Assembly: GCA_025331445.1 (NCBI GenBank)
Contig: JAIWNE010000092.1
Span: 62,001-126,000 of the forward strand
DNA from: Blakeslea trispora
Taxonomy: Eukaryota; Mucoromycota; Mucoromycetes; Mucorales; Choanephoraceae
DNA: 64,000 bases
Direction: 5' to 3'
Part shown: positions 51,152 through 62,099 of the stretch, piece by piece
How positions within the stretch are numbered: position 1 is the first letter of the stretch
Layout of the letters: each line of letters begins with the position of its first letter
Notes under the pieces: generated by a model
Database searches by the model: none
Seen by the model: the letters and a program-made list of their open reading frames with translations, nothing else
What the model was told of the DNA's origin: nothing
Translations under genes and position numbers: made by a program

Positions 51152-51415
51152 AAGTTACGTGATCAAGAAGTACCCTTAAAGCTGTAGTTGTAAACTTGAT
51201 TCTTTAAAGAAGTATACCCAAAAAGGAAAGTTTACAGAAAGTTATTTTTTAGAAGAATGAATGAAGATACCCTTTATTTCTTTGAACTATTCTTACATTT
51301 ATACTTTTCTAACTATTTCTATGCTAAAGCTAAAAGGGTAACTGTACTGATGGATGATATAAATAAGTAATAAAATATATGCATAATAATTGTAATAGAT
51401 TATGCTGAATGCTTG
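51152..51415. other. AT-rich interval right of E4b
   Basis: Not related to repeat unit U, although the left flank of the E4 pair is. I see no gene or repeat. Confidence 0.4.
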
Positions 51416-51628
51416 TTATCCTTTTTTAGATCTTTTTCTTCGTTCTTGATTTCTTTTAAATATTGGAGAGAACCTTCTTCTTTTCTTGATTTGCTTAGCT
51501 TCACTTCTCAGTTTCATTTCTATTTCTAGTGGCAAGTCTTGCATTAGAACTTCATTTTCAAAGATAGGCTTAATCGCTTCATTTGGCACGACAAACGTCA
51601 GCGTCAGATATATAAGTGAGCTTATATT
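51416..51628 (-). CDS. Unidentified C-terminal exon, minus strand
   Basis: Open frame of about 70 codons that reads like protein: VVPNEAIKPIFENEVLMQDL, then PLEIEMKLRSEAKQIKKRRR, ending in a basic tail (NQERRKRSKKG) at the stop 51418-51416. A 3' splice acceptor (CATCACAG) at 51637-51629 precedes it in phase 0. A GTAAATT donor lies about 60 nt upstream, and the exon before it is open only briefly. No family recognised; it may be the end of a decayed transposon or host gene. Confidence 0.35.
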   Translation of the reverse strand, partial: NISSLIYLTLTFVVPNEAIKPIFENEVLMQDLPLEIEMKLRSEAKQIKKRRRFSPIFKRNQERRKRSKKG

Positions 51629-51741
51629 GACCTGTGATGTAAAGATATTAAAAGATGTACTTTATTGATGATAATATTTATAAACTAATTTACTTGTGAT
51701 GTAAAGATATTAAAAGATAAAGAGTTATTAATATCTTCTCA

Positions 51742-51945
51742 TCAAAGTCTAATTATACTATGGCTATGGTTATGGCTGTCCGGTCCGGAACGTCTCTGGC
51801 GCTTGGCTGGGTTACAATTACTAGGCTTGGGCTTGAACTTACGCTTTTTGTTTACGTTCCAGTTGCGTAGGAATACAGGAATCTCTTTAGTGTTGGCAAA
51901 GTCCAAATTTACTTCGTTACTACGATAACCGCTATTTGTTACCAT
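51742..51945 (-). CDS. Unidentified small ORF, 67 codons
   Basis: Starts ATG at 51945 (MVTNSGYRSNEVNLDFANTK), then a basic stretch (NVNKKRKFKPKPS, AKRQRRSG) resembling a nuclear localisation signal. Upstream on the minus strand there is a short AT-rich region before the truncated chromovirus. It could be the 5' exon of the gene ending at 51416, but the intervening sequence has stops in frame. Low confidence. Confidence 0.3.
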   Translation of the reverse strand: MVTNSGYRSNEVNLDFANTKEIPVFLRNWNVNKKRKFKPKPSNCNPAKRQRRSGPDSHNHSHSIIRL

Positions 51946-52109
51946 GACAAAAATTATTTATTGGTTGGTTTAATAGATGCAAAACCAAAAATATATTAGG
52001 TCACGTGACCACCGGAGTTTCAAACAAAACCTTCCTAATTTGAACTTTAAACTCCGCTGTTGACAAAGGTCCAGAGATCCGAGCTTTATATCATCCTCCT
52101 TATCACTTT

Positions 52110-53968
52110 CGCAAAGACGATGGAGTACCACCAAGAGAGAGTTGTATGCTATTGTCTTAGCACTCAAGAAATTTCGCAAATTTCTTTGGGGCACCCATTT
52201 CACAGTATACACAGATCACAAGGCACTGATCTACCTTCACACTCAGAAAATCGCAAATCCAATGATGATCGGGTGGATGGGGACTTTGCTAGATTTTGAA
52301 TTTGATGTTATTCATATCCCTGGTATACTGAATAAGCTTCCTGGCCAACTAAGCCGTTTGTATCCACCTTTAGATGATGAACACAAACTGGTGGAGGATA
52401 GTGGCAGAAGTAATGCAGTGAACAAACCTACTATCAAAAGAGTTGTCATGCGCAAAAAGAAGTTTAGCAGAGATAGACGTATCAATGTACTCGCTACTCG
52501 CCTAATCGAATCCAAACAAGATGTAACTGATTACATGACTCCTCCAGAACATGAGAAAGATGCTATTCTACGAGAAACACATGCTTTTGGTCATTATGGC
52601 TACCAATCAATTGTACGTGAATTACACAGTCAAGGAATGCATTGGACCAACATCTATGATGAAGCGAAAGAGTTAGTCACTAGTTGTAAAGAGTGTCAGA
52701 AGCACAACATAAATAGAAGAGGATATCATCCCTTAACAAACTTTGTAGCCCACAGGCCATTTGATCATATTGCTATTGACTTGGCTGGACCTTTACCTGT
52801 CACTGAAGAGGGATATGTTTATCTCCTAGTGTTAACAGACATATGCACAAAGTACATAGTGATTAGACCTTTGAAGAACAAGAAATCAGATACTGTAGTT
52901 AAAGAGTTGATTAACATCTTTGGTGATTACGGATTTCCTCGAATTATTCAGAGTGATAACGGTACCGAGTTTAGAAATATGTTGATGGAACAATTATCAG
53001 ACAACCTTGGTATTGACAAGAGATATTCTACCCCATATCATCCTCAGGGAAATGGAAGTGCAGAAGCCAGTGTTAGAATAGCTATGAATACTTTAAGGAA
53101 AATAATTGAGTCAAATGGTAGAGATTGGAAGCATTACTTACCCATTGTCCAACTTTGCATTAATCGTAATATCAAAAGCAAAACGCTGAGCTCGCCATTC
53201 TCTCTCATGTATGCGCGCAGAGTTAACATACCTGACGACTATAGTGATCATAAAAAACATCCTATGCCAAAAGACACGATGACTCTTAAGGAGCTGGAAG
53301 AACGTGTAGAGTACATGGAAGAAATTGTGTTCCCTGCTATCATGGAAAGGACTCGTAGAATTAACGAGGAGTATAGCAAGAGGTACAACAATAAGAACAT
53401 GTTGGTTGATATTCCTGCTGGCACACACGTTATGGTTCGCTTGAAAAGCAGAGCTAACAAACTTGCCCCTATCTATGAAGGTCCATATACTGTAACCCGA
53501 AAGAATAAAGGAGGTTTCTATGAGTTGAAAGATGAGCAGAATGAATTGTTACACCGTAACTATACGCCTTCTGAACTCAAGGTAGTAAATATCGATGAGT
53601 CCGATATTGAAGATGAATATCATGAAATTGAAGAAATTGGAGACCATCGAGGCGACGCTGGCAATCGAGAATATCTAGTGAAATGGGCTGGCTATGGTGA
53701 AAGAAGTAACACATGGCAGAAAGCTAACGATTTTCAAGACCCAACATATTTTCAACGATATTGGGATAAGCTTGAGAAAAAGCACGATTCAAAACACGTT
53801 AGGAAAACGAAATCACAGATAGAAGAGGCTGATGCCAAAGCCAATGACAGAGCTGAAGACAGAAAAAAGCACAAGATCTCTGAGAAAAGAAAAAGTCCCG
53901 GTAGCATCTCCAGAGAAGATAGACTACTGAAGAGACAAGCACTTAAAGAAAAATCCAGAAGAAAATAA
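52110..53968 (+). pseudogene. Second Ty3 chromovirus pol, 5'-truncated (RNase H to chromodomain)
   Basis: Begins inside RNase H (TTKRELYAIVLALKKFR; YTDHKALIYL), so protease, RT and gag are gone; the break lies near 52100-52125. From 52142 it is open for 608 codons. Integrase HHCC (HAFGHYG, then CKECQKH), catalytic residues in FDHIAIDLAGP, IIQSDNGTEF and YHPQGNGSAEASVR, a GPYTV-type element (YEGPYTVTRKNKGG), and a chromodomain (YLVKWAGYGERSNTWQ). The basic tail ends KEKSRRK. Clearly a different family from the element at 17107 and lacking its 5' LTR. Confidence 0.92.
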
Positions 53969-54091
53969 ATAAAAATATTTTGCGACACTATGGCTGTCAG
54001 CGGTATTTAAATTAGCTGCATATGATTGATCTGCGTGAAGACATAAAACATAAATTATGCATTTGCCGAATCAACATATTATGTTGAATTT

Positions 54092-54103
54092 GGTGGAGGA
54101 TAA
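54092..54103 (+). promoter_or_regulatory. Polypurine tract of the second chromovirus
   Basis: GGTGGAGGATAA directly before the 3' LTR, as in the first element. Confidence 0.6.
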
Positions 54104-54549
54104 TGTTGAGGATACTCACATAATAAAGCAAAATCATACCTGAAGTAGTGAAGACAAGGATCTCATTATAGACCTGCTCGCACTGAAAGGTAGAAATAGC
54201 TAAATAAATGGAGACCCCAATTATTGTCACTCTCACACAGTAACTATATCAAAATCATGCTCATAGCACTTAAATCATATTGCTCCTATTTTACAATTAT
54301 TTTATTTTCTTATTTAAGCTTAGTCGGGATAATAAATCGTCAGGTACAAAGAAGTCCTGTCAAAAGAAATTTCTTTTCAATTAAATTACCAGTCCTTCAG
54401 CAAGATTAACTGTCCGCTTCATTAAAGTATAAATAGGCATCAAGTTCATTAGATTATTAGTTTCTTCTTCTATTTTTCATAAATAAAAGTCTACCCAAAT
54501 TCTCACAGATTTTATCCCTTGTTCTTATCCATTATACATTCATATAACA
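54104..54549 (+). repeat. 3' LTR of the second chromovirus
   Basis: TGTTGAGGATACTCAC...CATTCATATAACA, about 446 bp, with TATAAATAG near 54430 and an AATAAA signal near 54480. The end could instead be CAAACA at 54565; no second LTR is available to settle it. Confidence 0.65.
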
Positions 54550-54565
54550 ACTACCTTTCCAAACA

Positions 54566-54690
54566 GTGATTACACCATAATTGATTTATTAAAGATGTTC
54601 AGTTAAAGATCATTGTAGACAAAGAAGTATTCTATAAAAAGAACTTTATGTATTTGAATTGGAATCTTTACCTATTTAAGTAAAGACTAA
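54566..54690 (+). repeat. Partial copy of the 508-bp LTR-like insertion
   Basis: Starts TGATTACACCATAATTG and matches the first ~125 bp of 46907-47414 with a few differences, then diverges at TAAGTAAAGACTAA. Confidence 0.7.
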
Positions 54691-54699
54691 CACTACAGC

Positions 54700-55188
54700 G
54701 CAAGAAACTTTAATTTGTGGTAGTTTGGCCCACACGATAAGTTTTGGAGATCAGATTTTGATTGATTTAATGTATAAACAATTCAATTTTTATAGTTCAT
54801 GATACTTGTTCAAGTTTAAGAATGTCTTGTTGAAAGTTTGAAGCAGATTGGAAAGGTCAACCAAGTGCATGCTATTTTCATCCATCAAATTTCCTTAAAA
54901 AATTCTAAGTCTCAAAGAAATATCAAGCAAGGTGCTTTATAGCAGAAGTAATTAAAAAAGAAAGAAAAAAGAAAGTCATGTATGAGTGCGAAATTGCTAT
55001 AAGCCAAAAATGGGGGACAAACAATGAGTAGTTCATGCAAATAGCATGCTTGTTTGTAAGTTGGGGGTCAGGCTATTTTGGGAGAATTGTTTTAGGCAAA
55101 AGAACTAAACACCATCATATTACATTGCTAAATGTGTTTAGCTCTATATAGACGAAAATTACCATTCATTCTACAGTAAAAATTGCTC
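54700..55188. other. Unannotated AT-rich interval
   Basis: No gene or repeat relation found. It begins CACTACAGCG, but no matching inverted end is present. Confidence 0.4.
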
Positions 55189-55681
55189 TTTATGCAAATC
55201 CAAGACAATTCCCATTTCAGTACGATTTTAGCTTGAATCTGTCAATAAAATTATACTTTCTTCCCATCACTGTCATATTTCTCATATATACTGGCTATTT
55301 TTTTTTTCGATCCCGCATTTTCTTTTTTCTCTCTTTTTCATTTAATCCACAGCAAATGGTAAGCACTTTTATCTCTGCTTTATTTTTTTTCTATAATCCA
55401 TCAACATCACTGACTCTTTTATTTCACAATAGTTACATGTATATCACCTTATGATGACAACATTTCAACAACTCGACTACCACAACGGGAAATTTTGGCT
55501 GGGATTTTAATTTTCTAAAATGGGGAAAATTTAAGAAAACTTAAGAAAATCTAAGAAAAAAATTTTAAATTTACCCAAACTTTTTTCATTCGTGTAGAAA
55601 ACTTAAGAATTTTTTCCCTAAAAATCAAAAAAACTTAAAAAAACTAAGAAATCTTCAATTGCCTTCCTTCTCTTTCCTTCG

Positions 55682-55713
55682 CTCTACAACACTCTACAAC
55701 ACTCTACAACACT
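55682..55713 (+). repeat. 10-bp tandem repeat CTCTACAACA
   Basis: Three near-perfect units then a degenerate one (ACTCCTCATC), in a pyrimidine-rich strand. Confidence 0.8.
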
Positions 55714-56251
55714 CCTCATCACTCTCCACCATACAATTAGATAGGTCAAACTGAGGCTTGTTTTTTTTGTTTTTTATTTTTTAGGCCAATCAAAATGCAT
55801 TACACCACGGAGTAGAGGGTGTATATAGTGACTCAAATAATTGTGAAATAACCTTGCGAAATATTTGTTTTTTTTCATATGCGGTTTCAACGAAAAATAG
55901 GCAGAAACACAATGAGAACCGATGCAGAAACACAAGAATTGGGCCGTGGGTAAAGTATTATACGAGCTTACTTTGAATAGGAGTGCTTTATAGTCGAATC
56001 ATATCTAGCTTAGGTCTCAAAGGGGAGTTATAGTGACAAATGGCCTTTAGAGTATATAGTAATGATGATTTAACAAGTTTTAGAAGTATAAGCAATAAAT
56101 GAGCAAATGGTAATGCTTTTAATTTCGGATGAGCTTGGCTTATGATTGGATTATTTAAGTATTATGGGCAAATCAAGCTTCTTTAATTTTATTAATTTGG
56201 ATCAAATAAATGCTATATATGGGTTCTTCTTTAGGCTGATTTGTAGCTCAG

Positions 56252-56458
56252 ATGTCCTTTTTTGTATTGGGAATGCTGTATCGGGTGTATCCAGATGGAT
56301 TGACATGCTTGGCTTTGATGAAGGTACCTTTTGGGATTATAAGAAGCAGTATAGGAAGCAGAAATGGGATAATTTTCATGACTAGAGCCTTCAGTAAGCA
56401 CCTTAATCGCTTTGCAGTAGCTGCGCTTGAAAAGATATACAGCCTTAACCGAGAGTGA
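56252..56458 (+). CDS. Possible exon or small ORF, 68 codons
   Basis: ATG at 56252 directly follows a splice-acceptor-like GTAGCTCAG. The product contains LYRVYPDGLTCLALMKV and AFSKHLNRFAVAALEKIYSL and looks more protein-like than its neighbours, but I do not recognise it. It lies inside the inverted-repeat-flanked interval. The long opposite-strand frame (56724-56248) is a competing reading. Low confidence. Confidence 0.2.
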   Translation: MSFFVLGMLYRVYPDGLTCLALMKVPFGIIRSSIGSRNGIIFMTRAFSKHLNRFAVAALEKIYSLNRE

Positions 56459-57925
56459 TTTTTTTCGAAATTATTTTTTTTTCTTGACAGCCAACTTGAA
56501 GCAACATGCAAGGTCATGAGCAACACCAACTGAGAGATCACTCGACACCAGTATACACAAGAGTCAGAAACAATAGATGAAGAAAGTAAATAGCATAGCA
56601 AGTCTAAAAAACAAAAAAAAATAAAGATGAGACGCGATCCTTTACGCATGTACTTTGTCATCAGCATGTTATGTCCTTTAGTTGCGATTAGGTACCTCAT
56701 GAGTCCAGCCAACAGCGAGAGCAACAGTCAGAAGTAAACAGTTGATAAAGAGAAGTTCATTTGATAAGACAGTCAAGTCAAAATAGTCTGGAAGCGGTAT
56801 TTCACTTGTCACGAAAGAGATTCAAAGAGATGAGGCAACCTCATCTAAGATGGAGCACCCATGTAAGCATGAGCAAAGGCGAGAAGACGCAAAAAGAAGA
56901 TAAGCACAAGCATTAAAGTTGAAAGGAACCCCAAGTTCAATCAAAAAGAGATTCGGCAACCTTTAAAAGCACAGACCATAGTAGTGGAAGGAAAATAGGC
57001 AGGTAAAGAGCATTTCTTGAAGACGAGGTAGAGAGATGGCGACATGAGAAGAGACCAAGTACCCTGAACGACAGTATATTAGAGAGAAACGGTAATCCAA
57101 AAAGCTAGGGCGATAACCAGTGACAATACTTAGAGAGGTGGACCACATGTACACATTAGAAAGAAAATAGACATGAATGAATCAGACATAGGATGGAAGC
57201 TTGGTACGCGATTGGATATACGATTGTCAAAGGGTTTCAAGGCAATGACTACAAATAGAGCAAGTTAGTCGATGCAATGTATACAAAAGCATTTAAACAT
57301 TTAAATGGAGAAATCGAAGGACCTTAGGCAAGAGTAACTTGAAAAAGACGCATCAATCCAAATAGACAGCCCTTTAAAAGATGGTATTTAGAAAACAGTC
57401 AAAGAGGTATAAGTTTGAGCAACATGGTATAGAGCAGGCAGTTTGGATAAAGAAGTCATGGATGAGTTAGCAGAAAGCAATACAGAAGAGTGTGTCATGG
57501 ATAAAAGATTGTCTATCAAAGTCAATGATGAGTATCTACACAAGTATGTATAAAGTGGATGATCAGCAGATATATACGGAAGAAAAGTTGAAGGATTCTA
57601 AGAAATAGAAGAGAAGCGTAGTCGAGTTATTGAGATGTTGTCATCATAAGGTGATACACATGTAGCTATTGTTAAATAAAAGAGTCAGTGATGTTGATGG
57701 ATTATATGATATTTGTAAAAAAAAAAAAAAAAAAAAAAGATAAAAGTGCTTGCCTTTTGCTGTGCATTTAATAAAAAAAAAAAGAGAGAAAAAAGAAAAT
57801 GGGGGATTGAAAAAAATGGCTAGTATATATGAGAAATATGGCAGTGATGGGAAGAAAGCATGATTTCATTGACAGATTTAAGCTAAAATCGTACTGAAAA
57901 GGAAAATGTCTTGGATTTGCATAAA

Positions 57926-59838
57926 CAAATTCTATTAGTGATCAATTAAAGGAACGCTTTACAAAAGGGGATCTTAAAGAAGCACTTCAAACAGAATCTA
58001 TGAAGAAAGCTGATAGTAAAGCGTCGAGCTGTTTCATGTTAAACAAATTTGAGTAAAGCAATTTTAAACATAAAAGTGATAAGTTAAAAATCATAATGTA
58101 TCAAAAGCAACTCCTTACATAGTGTCGCTTTTGATCATGATTCAATCAATTATAATTATAGGATGGTACATTTTGAGGCAAATATAATATAATCATTCAT
58201 TTAGTGTCATCGCTCATACATATATAGTATCAGCGTCGCACCCTTTAGATCCATTTAAATACTAAACATTGAAGAATACAAGTTTCAGATAGAACATGCT
58301 GTCATTTTATGACAGTTTCATGTTCCTCAATATATCGTAGGATGGTGGATATCAGAAACATCAAGAAGAAGTATGCAAATAGATCATTCAGATGCAAAAA
58401 AATGGTGATGAATCCCTTTAATTTAATAAGAACTGTCAATCATGATTTTGCAATAATCAATCTTCATTTTATTGAACCTATAACGGATATCGTAAATTTA
58501 TTTCTGAAGCAAACATACTTATTCGCTAAAGCGACTCAAATATGTCTCTTGTTTAGGAGTGATGTATATGTGACTTATCGCATTAGATCAATAAATAAGT
58601 ATAGATGTTGATGATCATTTAACTGATCTTTTTGGCTGAGGATCAAATGCAATTGCAAGCAACTTGTTTATAATTTGGCATCATTGCAAGTTGTACGAAC
58701 ACTTTGAATGTTACAATACTACTTTATAAGATTGTCAACTTTACTTCAAATATAACCGTTTAAAGAAATAAATAGGAAAATTAGATTACTTTAAACAATA
58801 GTCTCGATAAATTGTAATCAGAGCAAAGAACATTTGTATATTCCATTATGAGAGCATCAAATAACTTTATACGCAAATAGATGCTTTTTCATTAGCAGTT
58901 CAATACCATCAAACTCTCATCTACATTGTATATCGTCTTGTGTAGCAAAATTTACCATCATACATCTATCTTTTAAATTTAGAGGTATCCCTTTTTAGTA
59001 TCTCTTTGAGAAATTGGTCAATCCCATTTCAGATTTTCAACTTTATCATATAAGCAATCGCTTTCTATGGTATTTGTAGATGCTTTTTTTTTTACTTAGC
59101 TTTTCTTCAACCTTTTCCGAGATGGCTTACCATCTTGCATGCTCATGTAAGTTTGAGATGTCGACATGCAGAACTGATGAGCAGCGAGAAAGCTAACATG
59201 TGCTCATAGAAGTCAACTTTTTTAACTAAAGGAATATGTATTTCATACAAGCTATTACTACTCTAGCCAGTTCTTGATATGTAAAAGCAATTCAGAGCAT
59301 ATGAAATCAATGCTTCATAAACGATGTTATTATTGAAATCTAAGGATTATGTCTTTTTTTCTCTATAATTCAAATGTAATTCTTTTTTAACTATATTTCA
59401 TTCTTTTTAAGTAAATAATTGAGTTTATTACTATCAAAAAAACTCTTTTTTTCTTGGTTGAAGCGTATGATACAAACAAAAATATGAACCAAATCATCAA
59501 CATTTACCTTATTTCTTTTTCTTAGTGATGGCAAATCCAATGCTCTGATTGGCCGAATTTTAAGAAAGTTCCAGGTCTTTTCTCTCTTTACCTATATTAA
59601 GATAGCTGACATGCTTTAAAAGTAAATTGCCCCCCAAAATTCCGCGTTATTTATGGGGGCGACATTACTCTCTCTTTTTTTCATCTCTTCTGTTTTCTTT
59701 TTTTTTTTCGCCTTTTTTTTCGCCTTTTTTTTCCCCCTTTTTTTTTCTTCACTCTATTGATTACTATCCCCTTTATTTTTCCTGAATCTCGACGGTATTT
59801 TCTTTCTAGCTTAAGGTGATTTATTCCAGTCATCCAAC
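57926..59838. other. Long AT-rich interval without a supported gene
   Basis: A 100-codon frame at 58309-58611 has no recognisable motif and average AT-rich composition; I do not call it. From about 59670 a long pyrimidine tract (TCTCTCTTTTTTTC, CGCCTTTTTTTT repeats to 59755) precedes a possible small gene, in the position of a fungal core promoter. Confidence 0.4.
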
Positions 59839-60018
59839 ATGATCGCTAACCTATCCATTCTTTTATCTGTCTAGAAAGAAATTTATCTTTTAGGTTTGCT
59901 CACGATCAATTTGGTCAGCTCAAGTCCTTATCATACAGTCACTCATCTTACCATCACAAAGCAGACAATTGCAGTTTTTAAACAAGCCACCACCAAATCA
60001 CTTGAGAAAGATCAATAA
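59839..60018 (+). pseudogene. Possible small secreted protein remnant with one in-frame TAG
   Basis: Sixty codons from ATG (59839) to TAA (60016-60018) in one frame, with a single TAG at codon 12. The N-terminus is signal-peptide-like (MIANLSILLSV, stop, then KEIYLLGLLTINLVSSSPY). The rest is hydrophilic (HLTITKQTIAVFKQATTKSL). A CT-rich promoter-like tract lies 90-170 bp upstream. It could be a dead gene or chance; no family recognised. Confidence 0.28.
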
Positions 60019-60104
60019 TTACACTTTCTTTCAAATTATCAGTGATGGAGATGATTACACTAACATGAGAATTCTTTTAATCGCGCTTAATATAAAGCAA
60101 AGGT

Positions 60105-60515
60105 TGTTGTATTCATACAGTACGGATAAAGTATTTAGCCACTTATGAATCCACAATCATTCTCTAATTCGACTTCAGCTTGTTTCATTTGACATTCAAT
60201 TCGGATAAACCTTCATTCAAGGTCAGGACTGACATCTTGCCAATAATTTACCAGTTACTGGGTTTAAGGTACAGATGGCCAATCATTCTATTTTAGTAAT
60301 TCTTCTTTACAAGACTGTCATCATTCATCTCTCATCCGATTCGTTGTTATTGTCATAATCATCTACAAGCCTCTAGAAAAGTTTTACAATCTCAGTTGAA
60401 ATATCATCTTCATGAAAAGTATAAATAGCACATCAATTTTGAAGTAAATAAAACATTATCTTTAGTCTGGTTAATTCCTTGGATTTATTTCATTGTGATT
60501 TATTGGATTATAACA
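60105..60515 (+). mobile_element. Solo LTR, 411 bp, second copy
   Basis: Almost identical to 30528-30938 (for instance one change in GTACGGATMAAGT). Same ends TGTTGTATTC...ATTATAACA. Flanking pentamers are AAGGT and CTATA, so no target duplication remains. Confidence 0.9.
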
Positions 60516-60728
60516 CTATACAATCACTTTTTATACAGAGATGATAGCAGTTTTTTTATTTATTTAGCTCTTAGAATCTCTGTTATTCATTTTACTAAAT
60601 ATTGTTTGCCTTATAGACACTTAAAGCAATAACGGGTCCTCCTCCATGTGCTCATGTTGCTTCAGTGATGGTGATGAGTGATCTCAAGATCGACATTCAG
60701 CCATGATCGTAACTTTTTTGTACTACTA

Positions 60729-62069
60729 CAGTGACTGGAAACTGAAATTCGTATTTTTTTCATGATTAAAACTCAGCGTTAAAGATGTACAAACTAAAAG
60801 ACACATTAATGATCCAAGACGATGTCCAATTGAGCTCTGTTTTTTGTCATTGATTGTTTTTGTAGTTTATTTTAATAATATAAAAAAAAAGCGGGACTAG
60901 TACTTGGTTGTACCACCTTTGGCATCAATGACAGCTTGACAGCGGTCCTTCATGCTGTCTACCAAGCGAACAAGTAGATCACTACTGATCTTGTTCCACT
61001 CCTCCAGCAGCAATTCCTTCAATTTTGCAGTGTTATGGACAGCATGACGCCTGCTTGCTATGCGCTGCTCAAGAGCCCACCACAGATGCTCAATGGGGTT
61101 CAAGTCTGGACTTTGTGCAGGCCAGTACTCAAACCCCTTCATCAAGTGGCGGCTCTTCCAAAGACATGCAGAAGCTCCTGTGTGGCACGTAGCCCCATCT
61201 TCTTGGAACAAGAAGCGTCTGTCCTGCTGTGCTTGGGTTTCCAAGTACCAGGGTTGAAGTTTTTCTGATAAAATTTCAACATACTTCTCCTGGTTCAAAG
61301 TGTCTTCCACAAACACAAGAGGACCAAGCCCGCATCGCCAAAAGCAACCCCAAAGCATCACACTACCCTTACATCACTTAGTGGTGGGTACGGTAAACTC
61401 CTCCTTGTACCTCTCACTTTGGTGTCGGAGCACTCTAACACCACCATCGGCTCCTTCAACGGTATAGCGAGACTCGTCAGACCAGACGACATCTGCCCAC
61501 TGGTCTATTGTCCAATCGACATGTTCCTTTGCCCATTTAAGGCGAAACTCCTTGTGCTTCTTCGTCAAGGCAGGCTTATGGGCTGCATAATAAGATTTGA
61601 AGCCCAACTGACGAAGATAGCTAACGACAGTCTTTCGACAGACTGTCACCTCCAACTTTTCCAGCTCGTGACTGACACCATCAATGCTCAGGAAAGGGTT
61701 GTGGGTTACAATCCTGTTCAGGTGTCTCATTGTTCTTTCGTCAGCTTTGGATGTTGAGCCAGGAGGAGCGCTGGGCAAAGGTGTATCTCTTTCTTGGATA
61801 CGCTTCACGATGCTGGTTACAGTCGTGTAAGGGATCTCCATTAGGCGTGAGATCTCTCTCATGGAATGTTTAGCGTGATTCAACCAATAAACCCCCCAAT
61901 AAATCTTCTCTTCACGCTTGTTGTATTTGCCACGGCTGCTTTTATTTTCGGTAGTAGACATGTTTGAATTGAATTGTTTTTTGTAAAAGAATGGAATGTT
62001 TATTATGATCATCATCATGACAGATATGCTTAATTTAATGCCCGAACGAATTTCGATTTCCAGTGACTG
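60729..62069 (-). mobile_element. Tc1/mariner-type transposon, 1,341 bp
   Basis: Terminal inverted repeats of about 24 bp with three mismatches (left CAGTGACTGGAAAC..., right read inverted CAGTCACTGGAAAT...), each bordered by the TA dinucleotide (60727-60728 and 62070-62071) expected for Tc1/mariner insertion. One transposase gene on the minus strand, with a premature stop. Confidence 0.95.
60897..61961 (-). pseudogene. Tc1-like DDE transposase with one in-frame stop
   Basis: From ATG at 61961 (MSTTENKSSRGKYNKREEK) the frame runs 354 codons to 60897, broken only by TGA at 61376-61374 (codon 196). Helix-turn-helix region HSMREISRLMEIPYTTVTSI near residues 35-55; second DNA-binding segment around SIDGVSHELEKLEVTVCRKT. 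Catalytic D in VVWSDESRY, D in LFQEDGATCHT, E in SPDLNPIEHLWW. I count 35 residues between the last two (DD35E) where canonical Tc1 has 34. Cut-and-paste enzyme acting at TA sites. Otherwise full length for the family, so the stop is probably recent; read-through or a sequencing error is possible. Confidence 0.9.
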
Positions 62070-62099
62070 TATATAAAAATTAAAAAATAAGAACACTCA

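Larger units (their letters stand above)
55189..57925. repeat. Inverted repeat pair, arms about 300 bp
   Basis: Arm 55189-55480 is the reverse complement of 57618-57925. Shared landmarks: ATGCAAATCCAAGACA, CCATCACTGTCATATTTCTC, CCATCAACATCACTGACTC and CACCTTATGATGACAACAT. The right arm has a run of about 22 A at 57718-57739. The 2.1 kb between them includes AAAACTTAAGAAAA-type motifs (55520-55640) and a 10-bp tandem repeat at 55682-55713. Possibly terminal repeats of an unknown element, but no target duplication was found. Confidence 0.65.

Noticed and set aside
54694..54704. CACTACAGCG as another CACTA terminus
   Set aside because: No module, no subterminal repeats and no opposite end found.
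56248..56724. 158-codon minus-strand frame
   Set aside because: No motif; hydrophobic and Arg/Lys mix typical of AT-rich chance frames, overlapped by a more protein-like plus-strand frame.
58309..58611. 100-codon frame
   Set aside because: No domain, promoter or splice context that I can support.
30528..60515. The two 411-bp LTRs as ends of one giant element
   Set aside because: The copy at 30528 has its own TGATT duplication, so it is a separate solo LTR.
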